A stretch of 64,000 nt of DNA, taken from contig NZ_LR593886.1 of assembly GCF_901538265.1 (NCBI RefSeq), positions 3,518,843-3,582,842 of the forward strand, read 5' to 3'. This DNA is from Gemmata massiliana. GTDB taxonomy: Bacteria > Planctomycetota > Planctomycetia > Gemmatales > Gemmataceae. A program made the translations under genes and the position numbers. How positions within the stretch are numbered: position 1 is the first letter of the stretch; each line of letters begins with the position of its first letter. The notes under the pieces are model-generated. The model had not been told where the DNA came from, did not search any database, and worked only from the letters and a program-made list of their open reading frames with translations. This document shows positions 25,239-33,451 of the stretch, in pieces.

Positions 25239-26624
25239 TTAACCCCGTGGGTAGGGCACCGTAAGGACGCGATTACCTCCGGGGTTGAGCACTACAACAC
25301 CGGTGCCGTCGGGCCACGTCACGGTTACGCGATCGACGGAACTGGCTGTACCTAGGCCGAAGTGTGCGACCGGTTCCATCTGGCACAGGTAGCCGCTTCC
25401 GCCGCAAATACCCTTCACCCGCACACGCCCACCATATTCAGCCCGAACGACGGCTCCGCGTGCCGGCGCGCCGAACCGCGTGAGGGGACGCACACGCAGC
25501 CAATTCGGATGCGCCGCGCGCGCTTTGAACACGGCGAGTGGTTGAGCCGCTTTCTCACCTCGGGCGACCAGGAGTTCCAGCACCCCGTCACCGTCGATAT
25601 CGCAAATCGCAGCGCCGGTACCGAGCCCCTCTGCGTCTATTGCCGCGCCCGCATCGAGCATGGTGAGTGAGAGCTTCGTTTCCTCGTGTACGAGAGTGGG
25701 TTCCACGCGGAAGAGGCGGTTCGGTTCGCCCACGTGGTTGAGGAACAGTTCGTCGTTGCCGTCGTTGTCGAAGTCGGCCGCGATCAGCGTGCGCACGCTG
25801 GAGGGGAACGCGAACCCCGGCGTTGCTTCGTCCTTCCAGGTGCCGTTCTTACCGCGTGTCATCAGTCGGTGCGGGCCGTCCCAGTTCACCCACGCCAGAC
25901 CGAACTCGCCGTTCCAATCGAAGGTCGTGACCCCGCGTGCGTGCTCCTCGCAGTCCCGCAAGTGAAGTTGGGTCGCGACTTCTTCAAAGGTGCCGTCGCC
26001 GCGGTTTCGGTACGCGAAGTTTTGGCCCCGTTCGTTCGCGCAGAAGATGTCGGGGTGCCCGGAGAAGACGGGAAGGGTGAGCACCCCGCGTCCACCGCCC
26101 GTGCGTGCCAGTTCGAGAGGGGGCGCGAGGTCCGCGAGCGCGCCGCCGGGCGCGAGTTCGTACAGGCGCATGGGGCGCCCGTGGTTGGCCACGAAGAACC
26201 CGTACCGCCCCACGCCGCGCCGGTCGATAACGGCAACGCTGCGGCCGGCCGACAGGTTCCGCACGCCCCGGTTCACCGGGCGCTCGAAGAGGTCTTCCCA
26301 GCCGCCGTCCGGTCGGCGCCGGAAAAGCCGATCGGCAAATTGTTTCGGTCCGCTGAACGTGTCCGCGTTGAGGACGTAAAGTTCTTCCCGGCCGTCGCCA
26401 TCGACGTCGCCCGCGGCCACGCCGACCGCTCGACGCTCGTCGTCGGCCAACTCGGGCGGGGCCACGTCTCGCAGCGCCCCGTTGGACCACACAAATATGC
26501 GGTTCGGTCCACCGAACCCGGCCACTACGAACGAGTAGCGCCCGCGGTCGAGGTCCGCCACGGCGACGCCGTAGTGCAATCCGGGCGGGTTGTCTGCGAT
26601 GAGGTCGGATGCGTCCTCGAACAT
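25239..26624 (-). CDS. CRTAC1-like FG-GAP/ASPIC-UnbV protein
   Basis: The 461-residue product has FG-GAP/VCBS-type repeats (AAGDVDGDGREELYVLNAD, AADFDNDGNDELFLNHVG, ICDIDGDGVLELLVARG), which fold as a beta-propeller with calcium sites, and ends in an ASPIC/UnbV domain (HFGLGTASSVDRVTVTWPDG). No signal peptide is evident at the ATG chosen, MFEDASDLIADNPPG, so export is uncertain. The protein resembles cartilage-acidic-protein-like CRTAC1 proteins common in planctomycetes, whose function is unknown. It is convergent with the EF-hand gene, with only 30 bases between stops. Confidence 0.83.
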   Translation of the reverse strand: MFEDASDLIADNPPGLHYGVAVADLDRGRYSFVVAGFGGPNRIFVWSNGALRDVAPPELADDERRAVGVAAGDVDGDGREELYVLNADTFSGPKQFADRLFRRRPDGGWEDLFERPVNRGVRNLSAGRSVAVIDRRGVGRYGFFVANHGRPMRLYELAPGGALADLAPPLELARTGGGRGVLTLPVFSGHPDIFCANERGQNFAYRNRGDGTFEEVATQLHLRDCEEHARGVTTFDWNGEFGLAWVNWDGPHRLMTRGKNGTWKDEATPGFAFPSSVRTLIAADFDNDGNDELFLNHVGEPNRLFRVEPTLVHEETKLSLTMLDAGAAIDAEGLGTGAAICDIDGDGVLELLVARGEKAAQPLAVFKARAAHPNWLRVRPLTRFGAPARGAVVRAEYGGRVRVKGICGGSGYLCQMEPVAHFGLGTASSVDRVTVTWPDGTGVVVLNPGGNRVLTVPYPRG

Positions 26625-26793
26625 ATGCGGCCCGTCGGCACGGAGTGCGGGACGCTAGTTACCGTATCTCACGAACCGGAAAGCGCAAGGAGAAATGACC
26701 GGCACACGCTGAAAAAGTAGGAAATTCGTGCGCCGGGTTGAACTGCCGCACTCGGATCAGACAGATTTTGCCCGTGGCTGGGTTGCCTTCACT

Positions 26794-26913
26794 TCAGTCG
26801 CAGTTGATCCACTTCCAGATCGTAGGAGCCAAATTGGTGCGTTCACGGCGCAATATCGGTCGGTATTCAGTATCGAAATTTAACTGTTCAAATTTCCACA
26901 AATCGTGTTGCAT
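26794..26913 (-). CDS. Possible 39-residue small protein or leader peptide
   Basis: On the minus strand an ATG at 26913 follows CAGGAGAGATACGC, a near-ideal ribosome binding site. It opens a 39-codon frame starting MQHDLWKFEQLNFD and ending IWKWINCD before TGA. Past the TGA the same frame stays open to a TAA about 45 codons later. It lies on the same strand as, and upstream of, the CRTAC1-like gene. Its codon use is less GC-biased than the neighbours. It could be a real small protein, a leader peptide, or chance; no homologue was recognised. Confidence 0.3.
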   Translation of the reverse strand: MQHDLWKFEQLNFDTEYRPILRRERTNLAPTIWKWINCD

Positions 26914-27029
26914 GCGTATCTCTCCTGTGGTATTTTTGAACGAGTGAATAGTAGTTGTGTAATGTGCGCGAAGGCGGGCGCCATTTTGTTGCTGAAACGC
27001 TTTCTAAATGCTTCAAAATGGGAGAAAAA

Positions 27030-27163
27030 TAGCGAAATGTTAGCCGTTTGTGGTGCGGGATTTTGCACGCGATCGCGTTAAGTATTTGAATTTTCGGTGC
27101 TTAGCTCGTTTGGAGGCGTGGCACAGGTGCCCATCCTCGGGAAACGTTAGCAAATGTTAGCCG
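27030..27163 (+). promoter_or_regulatory. Two TTAGC-type elements upstream of the fusion gene
   Basis: TAGCGAAATGTTAGCCG ends at 27046 and GTTAGCAAATGTTAGCCG ends at 27163, 117 bases apart and reading toward the gene at 27356. The second is itself a tandem of GTTAGC. Two similar elements, 119 bases apart, lie upstream of 42613 in the same relation to that gene. They look like binding sites for one regulator, but no regulator is known. Confidence 0.4.
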
Positions 27164-27355
27164 CGTGCCCGAGGGGAGCGGTTTCGGTCTGTGGCTCACG
27201 ACGCAACAGCGGTGTCGTGAGCAGAGTATTTCCGCTGATGATCTTGGTAGTACGGTAAGCGTATCTCCGATTTTTGTGCGTGCGGCGATACGGGCGCGTT
27301 TAAAGCCCGGGCGCCTCACTGCATTCTTCCGAACCTGCGTGTCCGGAGATTCACT

Positions 27356-30300
27356 GTGCTTCGTACTGCTGCCGCGTTCCTGCTGGTCGCACTGCCGTCG
27401 TTGGCGACGGCCCAATCGCTTCAAACGGTCGCGGAGAAGAGCGACTACAAATCGACTTCTCGGGGCGCGGACGTCGTCCAGTTTTGTGAGGCCATCGCCC
27501 GGCGCGGGCCGGTCGCGCGCCTCGACTACTTCGGCACGTCCCACGAGGGGCGGAAGTTGCCGTTGCTCGTGATCTCGAAAGACCCCGTTGCCACGCCCGA
27601 AGACGCGAAGAAAAGCGGTAAACTCGTGGTTCTGGCGTTCGCCAATATCCACGCCGGTGAAGTTGACGGCAAGGAAACTCTGCTCGCGTTCGCACGCGAC
27701 CTGACCGACAAGAAGGATCACCCGCTACTCAAGGATCTCGTTATTCTGCTCGTGCCGAATCTGAACGCAGACGGCAACGAGAAGATCGATCCGAAGAACC
27801 GCCCCGGTGACAACGGCCCTCCGAACGGTGCCGGGACGCGGGCCAACGCCCAAGGACTCGACCTCAACCGCGACTTCGTGAAGCTGGAATCGCCGGAAAT
27901 TCGTGCCCTGGTGAAGCTGATTGACGTCTGGAACCCGGCGATGGTGATCGACTGCCACACGACCAACGGCAGCAAGCACCGGTACACGCTCACCTACGAC
28001 GGTCCGCGGTACCCGGCGACCGATACCGATGCCGCGACCTGGGTTCGCGCCACTCTGTTCCCCGCGGTCACGAAACACGTCAAGGACGCGACTGGGTTCG
28101 ATCTCGCGCCCTACGGCAATTTCAACAGGGATCGCACCAAGTGGGAGACGTACCCCGCGACTCCGCGGTACAGCATCCAGTATTTCGCGTTGTGCGGGCG
28201 CGTCGGGATTCTGAGCGAATCGTACAGTTACGCCACCTTCAAGGACCGCATCGACGGTACGAAGGCGTTCGTGACTGCGTGTTTCACTGTTGCTGCGGAA
28301 AAGCGCCAGGAACTGGTGAAACTCGCGCAGCCCATCAAGAGCACGCGGATTGCTTTGCGGACCAAGACCGAGATGTTCCCGGAGACCACGGACATCCTGG
28401 GTTTCGAGGAGATCGAGAAGGACGGGAAGCGCGTTGCCACGGATAAACCGAAGACCTACCCCCTTCACTTCGTCGGGCGAGTAACGCCGACCGAGTTCAC
28501 GGAACAGCCGTTCTCGTACCTGATTCCTGCAACTGAAACTGTGGTAATCGAAACGCTTCAACGGCATGGGATCAAGGTCGAGGAGCTGCGCGAAGACATC
28601 GATCTCGACACGGAATCGCTCCTCGTTTCTCGCGTGGAGACGCAACCGAGCGGAAGCCCGAACCGGCGCTTCGTGGTCGAGGTTGGCGGGGAGTGGAAGA
28701 AAACGAAACGCCGGGTACCGGCCGGAACGGTGGTGGTGAAGACGGGACAGTCGCTCGGTGTACTCGCGAGTTACCTGCTCGAACCACGAAGCGAGGACGG
28801 ATTTACGACGTGGGCCTTTTTCGGCGACAAACTGGCTGCCGGGGCGGACTTCACCGTTCAGCGCCTCGCGAAACCGTACCCGATGGCACTTGGTAGCGTG
28901 CGCGCGTTGCCCGAAACACGTCGAGCGGATCAGCCGGTCACAGAAGCGTTACTGATGGGCACCGGGGGAACGTTCACGTTCGGGTTCGCGGGTACACCGC
29001 TCACGACGGGCGCCTGGGTGGATGCCGAGCACTTCCTGCAAGTCAAAGAAGGCAAGCTCCTGAAGGTCGAAGCACGAACGGGACGAGCGGAGCCGTTTGC
29101 CGATCCCGCGCTCATCAAGAAGTCGCTCGCGGCGATCAAGGATCTGGACACCAAAATCGTCGAGAGCACAGCGAAGAGTACGTCGTTCCGAACCAACCCC
29201 GACCGAACCGCGTTCCTGTTCGACATCGGTCCGGACATCGGCATCGTGTATTTCGACGGGCGCCCCGGCGCTCGCCTCACCAAGAGCAGTGGGGCCAAGG
29301 AACATGTCAGCTTCGCACCCAACGGGAAGACGGTCGCGTTCGTTCGTGGGAACAACTTGTTTGTCGTGGATGTGGAGAAGCCGGAGGAGAAGCAACTGAC
29401 CACCGACGGCGGGGGAGACGTCTTCAACGCGAAGGGTGATTGGGTGTACGAAGAGGAGATTTTCAATCGCGACGGGAAAGCGTACTGGTGGTCGCCGGAC
29501 GGGGCACAGCTTGCGTTCCTGCGCTTCGACGATGCGCCCGTGCGCAAATTCAATCTCGTTGATCTCCAACCAGTTCGCGGGAACCTGGAGAGCTACGCCT
29601 ACCCGAAACCGGGCGACCCGAATCCGCTCGTGAAGATCGGCATCGTGAGTGTGAGCGGCGGGAACCCCGTGTTCGTGGACATGGGCACGTACAAGCCGGA
29701 AGACACCGTGATTTCGCGCGTGGGGTGGGTGGCCGAATCGAAAACGGTGTTCGCGTTCGTGCAGAACCGGACCCAGACGTGGCTCGACTTCGTGACGTGG
29801 ACTGCGCCCGACGCGAAGCCCAAAACGCTGTTCCGCGAGACGACGATGGCTTGGGTGGATGATCCCGGCGAACCGCGGTTCCTGCCGGACGGTTCCTTCC
29901 TGTTTCTCAGCGAGCGCACCGGATGGAAGCACCTCTACCACTACTCTGCCGGGGGGAAGTTGATCACCCCGATCACGAAGGGCGATTGGGAGGTGCGCGA
30001 CGTGCTTCGCATCGACGGGAAGGAAAAGACGGTGTATTTCACCGCGGGCCTCACCAGTCCGACCGGAACGGACTTTTGCCGCGTGCAATTTGGTGGAGAT
30101 ACCGAACTACTCAGCGAAAAGGGCCGGACGCATCGCGTTTCGCTTGCGCCGAGTGGCGGGTTGTTCGTGGACCGGTTCGGCGACGCGATGACGCCGACGC
30201 GCTCGAACGTGTGCGAGGTGGGGAAGGGGGCCGTGCGCAAGCTCGACACGAACCCGGTGCGCGAGCGCGAAGAGTTCCGGTTTGGGAAGTACGAGCGCGT

Positions 30301-31042
30301 GAAGATCGAACTTAAGGACAGGTTCGTACTTGAAGGTGCGATTACGTACCCGCCGAACTTCGACCGGACCAAGAAATATCCCGTGTGGCTGTTCACTTAC
30401 GCCGGTCCGCACAGCCCAACTCTGCGCGACGAGTGGGGTGGCGGGCGCATCATGGAACAGTCGCTCGCGACCAGCGGCGTGATCTGTTTTCGGGTGGACC
30501 CGCGGAGCGCGAGCGGGAAGGGGGCGCAGTCCGCGTGGACGTGTTACAAGCAACTCGGTGTTCAGGAACTTAAGGATCTGGAAGAAGCGGTCGCGTGGCT
30601 GGCGAAGAACCCGTACATTGATGCGACGCGCGTGGGCATCAGCGGGCACAGTTACGGCGGGTTCATGGCCGCATTCGCGCTGACGCACTCCAAGACTTTC
30701 AGCGCGGGGATCGCGTCCGGTCCTGTTACGGACTGGGCGCTCTACGACACGATCTACACCGAGCGCTATATGCTCACGCCGAAGGAAAACCCGGACGGGT
30801 ACGCGAAATCGAGTTGCGTGGCCGCGGCGAAGGAGCTGAACGGTAAACTGCTCATCGTTCACGGCATGATGGACGACAACGTCCACATGCAGAACAGTGT
30901 GCAACTCGCCGACGCGCTTCAGAAGACCGGCAAGGACTTTGAGATGATGCTCTACCCCCGAGCGCGACACGGTATCGGGGGCGGGCACTACTTGAAACTG
31001 CAACTCGACTTCATCCGCCGCACGATGGGCGCGAACGAGTAA
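27356..31042 (+). CDS. M14 carboxypeptidase fused to DPP-IV-type S9B peptidase
   Basis: The GTG start follows GGAG and begins a signal peptide ending LATAQS. Residues about 30-330 are a zinc carboxypeptidase of the M14 type: zinc ligands H99 and E102 in NIHAGEVDGKE, R172 in LDLNRDF, H201 in IDCHTTNG and the catalytic glutamate at 288 in LSESYSY. Residues about 600-940 match the DPP-IV beta-propeller, with D695-WVYEEE-701 carrying the Glu pair that binds a substrate's free N-terminus. The S9 hydrolase domain closes the protein with S1099 in SGHSYGGF, D1173 in MMDDNVH and H1205 in RARHGIGG. All catalytic residues of both enzymes are present in one 1228-residue chain with no frameshift, so this is a genuine fusion of two peptidases, probably periplasmic. 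Confidence 0.9.
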   Translation: MLRTAAAFLLVALPSLATAQSLQTVAEKSDYKSTSRGADVVQFCEAIARRGPVARLDYFGTSHEGRKLPLLVISKDPVATPEDAKKSGKLVVLAFANIHAGEVDGKETLLAFARDLTDKKDHPLLKDLVILLVPNLNADGNEKIDPKNRPGDNGPPNGAGTRANAQGLDLNRDFVKLESPEIRALVKLIDVWNPAMVIDCHTTNGSKHRYTLTYDGPRYPATDTDAATWVRATLFPAVTKHVKDATGFDLAPYGNFNRDRTKWETYPATPRYSIQYFALCGRVGILSESYSYATFKDRIDGTKAFVTACFTVAAEKRQELVKLAQPIKSTRIALRTKTEMFPETTDILGFEEIEKDGKRVATDKPKTYPLHFVGRVTPTEFTEQPFSYLIPATETVVIETLQRHGIKVEELREDIDLDTESLLVSRVETQPSGSPNRRFVVEVGGEWKKTKRRVPAGTVVVKTGQSLGVLASYLLEPRSEDGFTTWAFFGDKLAAGADFTVQRLAKPYPMALGSVRALPETRRADQPVTEALLMGTGGTFTFGFAGTPLTTGAWVDAEHFLQVKEGKLLKVEARTGRAEPFADPALIKKSLAAIKDLDTKIVESTAKSTSFRTNPDRTAFLFDIGPDIGIVYFDGRPGARLTKSSGAKEHVSFAPNGKTVAFVRGNNLFVVDVEKPEEKQLTTDGGGDVFNAKGDWVYEEEIFNRDGKAYWWSPDGAQLAFLRFDDAPVRKFNLVDLQPVRGNLESYAYPKPGDPNPLVKIGIVSVSGGNPVFVDMGTYKPEDTVISRVGWVAESKTVFAFVQNRTQTWLDFVTWTAPDAKPKTLFRETTMAWVDDPGEPRFLPDGSFLFLSERTGWKHLYHYSAGGKLITPITKGDWEVRDVLRIDGKEKTVYFTAGLTSPTGTDFCRVQFGGDTELLSEKGRTHRVSLAPSGGLFVDRFGDAMTPTRSNVCEVGKGAVRKLDTNPVREREEFRFGKYERVKIELKDRFVLEGAITYPPNFDRTKKYPVWLFTYAGPHSPTLRDEWGGGRIMEQSLATSGVICFRVDPRSASGKGAQSAWTCYKQLGVQELKDLEEAVAWLAKNPYIDATRVGISGHSYGGFMAAFALTHSKTFSAGIASGPVTDWALYDTIYTERYMLTPKENPDGYAKSSCVAAAKELNGKLLIVHGMMDDNVHMQNSVQLADALQKTGKDFEMMLYPRARHGIGGGHYLKLQLDFIRRTMGANE

Positions 31043-31054
31043 GGGCAGGAACCG

Positions 31055-31086
31055 CGCTGTGGAGCAACAACTGGTGTCCCACAGCG
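31055..31086. terminator. Weak hairpin between convergent genes
   Basis: CGCTGTGG pairs with CCACAGCG across a 16-base loop in the 44-base gap between the fusion gene and the SDR gene. It may terminate transcripts from both sides; no T-run is present. Confidence 0.3.
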
Positions 31087-31896
31087 TTAGATCGTGACCG
31101 ACGAGAACCCGCCGTCCACGACGATGTTCTGGCCGGTCACGAAGCCGGACGCGCGCTGAGACGCGAGCCAGATCACCGCACCGGCGAGTTCCTCCGCGCT
31201 CCCGAACCGGCCCATCGGCGTGTGGCCCACGATGGCCTGCCCGCGCTCGGTGTACGTGCCATCGTCTTTGAGCAGCATGCGGCGGTTCTGCTCGGCCGGG
31301 AAGAACCCCGGGCTGATCGCGTTCACTCGCACGCCTTTAGTGGCCCACTCGCGCGCGAGCCAGAGGGTCAGATTCAGCACCGCGGCCTTCGACGCAGAGT
31401 ACGCGACCACGCGCGAGAGCGGGGTGATGCTCGCCATCGACGCGATGTTGATGATGCTCCCGCGCCCGGCCGCGACCATTTTTTCGCCGAAAATCTGGCA
31501 CGGCAAAAGTGTTCCGCCGACGAGGTTCAGATCAAACACCGCGCTCCAACCTTCGAGCCCCATCTTGCAAAAGTCGCCGCCGGGCGCGACGGTCGCTTCC
31601 GGCTTGTTCCCGCCGGCACCGTTAATCAGGACCGTCACGTTGCCGAGCTTCGCAGTAATCGCGTCGCGTGCGGCAACCAGCGATTCACGGCTCATCGCGT
31701 CGGCGCTCTGAAAGATCGCCTTCCCACCGGCCTTTTCAATGGCGCGGACGCGCTCCATTCCGCGCTCTTCGCTGCGGCCCACAACCGCAACGATCGCACC
31801 GGCCGCGGCCAGGGCATCGGCCATCGCCCCGCCGAGAACGCCCGTGCCGCCGAGAACCGCAGCCACTTCGCCTTGGAGACTGAAAAGATCGGTCAT
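31087..31896 (-). CDS. SDR oxidoreductase, probable D-mannonate/fructuronate reductase
   Basis: A classical short-chain dehydrogenase of 269 residues: GGTGVLGG (16-23) for the dinucleotide, INGAGG (91-96), catalytic serine near 153, and Y166-SAS-K170. The C-terminus GFVTGQNIVVDGGFSSVTI is standard. Start sequence LFSLQGEVAAVLGGTGVLGG resembles SDRs annotated as D-mannonate oxidoreductases (fructuronate reductases). The next gene upstream on the same strand encodes a tagaturonate epimerase, which makes fructuronate, so the pairing supports NAD(P)H-dependent reduction of fructuronate to mannonate. The SDR family is certain; the substrate is inferred from context. Confidence 0.8.
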   Translation of the reverse strand: MTDLFSLQGEVAAVLGGTGVLGGAMADALAAAGAIVAVVGRSEERGMERVRAIEKAGGKAIFQSADAMSRESLVAARDAITAKLGNVTVLINGAGGNKPEATVAPGGDFCKMGLEGWSAVFDLNLVGGTLLPCQIFGEKMVAAGRGSIINIASMASITPLSRVVAYSASKAAVLNLTLWLAREWATKGVRVNAISPGFFPAEQNRRMLLKDDGTYTERGQAIVGHTPMGRFGSAEELAGAVIWLASQRASGFVTGQNIVVDGGFSSVTI

Positions 31897-32016
31897 GATT
31901 TGTTCCGCAGGTGGGAGTGAAGAGGGGCCGCAGACGAACGCAAAAAGGCGCAGAGCCGATATCGCGCTCGATTGCGTCTTTCACCCGCGTTCATCTGCGG
32001 TGATCGTGTTAGTCAA

Positions 32017-33267
32017 TTACCCGATGAACAGCGGTTTCAGGTGCCGGTCGAACAGGTTCCCGGTTACGTTGCGCGCGACAGCGGTTTCGCACATCCTCAG
32101 CATGCCGAGGTACTGTTCGCCCAACTGCGCCGCGATCTTGAACCCGACGTGGACCAGTTGACGGAGCGACGAGTTGAACTGCGGGTTCTTGGGGTCGTGA
32201 CGCAGGGCGTCCACGAACTGTTCCGAGGTCCATTGTTGTACCTCGTCCGCGGGCGGCAATTTCGAGGCGTCGATGTCGATTACGGTGGCGTAGGGGGCAC
32301 AGAGTTCGTCTTTTTTCGCAAGTGCCTTGGCGTAGATTGTTTTTGCCAGAGCCAGCCCCTCGCCCCCGGATTCCGCGAGGCCGATTACCTCTTCCAGCCA
32401 GGTCGTACCAGCGGTCTTCAGGTGCAAACCGGCGCCGGTGTCGCGAATCGCGCGGTGCATCGGAGCGTACAGCGAGAACTTGTCGCTTCCCGAGTGAACG
32501 CTCAGCTTCAAATTGGCTGGGAGCCGGAACTTCTTCACCGCGTAGGCGATCACCGCGAGGTCGTCGCGGAACTCGCGCTCGAATTGGGCCACGTTACCGA
32601 CGTAGTCCACGCCCTTGTTGAACCGCCCGGTAAACTTCGGTGCGATGGTCTGAACCGGCACGCCTTCGTCGGCGAGGGCGCCGAGGATCAGCAACAGTTC
32701 TTGTGGCGACTGTGGCTCGTCGGTTTCGTCCATCGACACTTCAGTGATGAAGTTGTCGGAGCCCTTCGCCCACGCGATCTTGTGGTAGATCGCTCCCGCG
32801 TCCTTGACCGCCTTGAGGTACTTCCCGATGACGCGCTCGATGTCGGCTTGAGTCGTTGTGAACGGTTCGGACACCCCGGGGATCGCCAGCGTACCGAGCA
32901 GTTCGGGGTGCCGGGTCGTGAAGATCTTGACCGCGTTCGTGTTCGTCGGCTGGCCGATGGAGTCGGCCACGTCGATCGTGTAGAAATCGCAGGCCGGGAG
33001 GAAACGCTCGACCGTATCGAGCCGGATGTGGTCGGCGTCAACGTAGTAGGGCTTGGCCCATTTCAGGTCGCGCACCGCGGCATCTGCGGCGGCGCGCACG
33101 CTCGCGGGTTCGGACCCGATGATGGTGTGCTCGCGGTTCGACTTGTTCCACACCGGGATGACTTCGATGCCGCTTTTGGCCGCGAGGACGCACGCTTGGA
33201 GTTGGGCTTTTGCCTGGTGCGCGAACCGGTCGCCGACCCCGATCGAGTATTTACCGAGCGTGAGCAT
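32017..33267 (-). CDS. uxaE: Tagaturonate epimerase
   Basis: The protein carries the characteristic blocks of the UxaE family: ADHIRLD, a VSMDETDEPQSPQELL segment, APKFTGRFNKGVDYVG, LSVHSGSDKFSLYAP and HLKTAGTTWLEEVIGLA. These match the Thermotoga-type enzyme as I remember it. UxaE interconverts D-tagaturonate and D-fructuronate, linking galacturonate breakdown to the mannonate route. The start is placed at 33267 (MLTLGKYSIGVGDRFAHQ), with AAGG ahead of it; the frame upstream to 33384 runs through a hairpin and is not homologous. About 416 residues, complete. The SDR gene lies 120 bases downstream. Confidence 0.85.
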   Translation of the reverse strand: MLTLGKYSIGVGDRFAHQAKAQLQACVLAAKSGIEVIPVWNKSNREHTIIGSEPASVRAAADAAVRDLKWAKPYYVDADHIRLDTVERFLPACDFYTIDVADSIGQPTNTNAVKIFTTRHPELLGTLAIPGVSEPFTTTQADIERVIGKYLKAVKDAGAIYHKIAWAKGSDNFITEVSMDETDEPQSPQELLLILGALADEGVPVQTIAPKFTGRFNKGVDYVGNVAQFEREFRDDLAVIAYAVKKFRLPANLKLSVHSGSDKFSLYAPMHRAIRDTGAGLHLKTAGTTWLEEVIGLAESGGEGLALAKTIYAKALAKKDELCAPYATVIDIDASKLPPADEVQQWTSEQFVDALRHDPKNPQFNSSLRQLVHVGFKIAAQLGEQYLGMLRMCETAVARNVTGNLFDRHLKPLFIG

Positions 33268-33366
33268 GGGGTCAGAACCTTGCAATGTGGTGGGAAGGTC
33301 TGGTTGTTGTAGCAGAGGAGGTGAAGATTGCGATCCTGTGTCACGTGGCGTGAATTTGAGACCGAG

Positions 33367-33436
33367 ATCGAAAGGCCGAGGCACGTTTGGGTTAGCTCTT
33401 GATGGGGTTAACCCAAACGTGCCTCGGCCTTTCGAT
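33367..33436 (-). terminator. 28-bp perfect hairpin between two minus-strand genes
   Basis: Bases 33367-33394 (starting ATCGAAAGGCCGAGGCACG) pair without mismatch to 33409-33436 around a 14-base loop. It lies 15 bases after the stop of the ceramidase-like gene and 100 bases before the uxaE start. It is probably the terminator of the former, but the stem is exceptionally long and lacks a T-run. Confidence 0.6.
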
Positions 33437-33451
33437 CCGTGCTTTAGGTAC

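Larger units (their letters stand above)
26625..27355. other. Long AT-rich intergenic region between divergent genes
   Basis: This 730-base gap separates the CRTAC1-like gene (leftward) from the M14-S9 fusion gene (rightward). Base use is clearly AT-richer from 26870 to 27100. It contains two TTAGC-type elements (listed separately) and a possible 39-codon minus-strand frame at 26794-26913. The final 20 bases hold the GGAG before the GTG start of the fusion gene. No RNA gene was recognised. Confidence 0.5.

Noticed and set aside
26652-26913. Read-through of TGA as selenocysteine in the small minus-strand frame
   Set aside because: No stem-loop of the bacterial SECIS type is apparent after the TGA, and the residues around it do not match a known selenoprotein.
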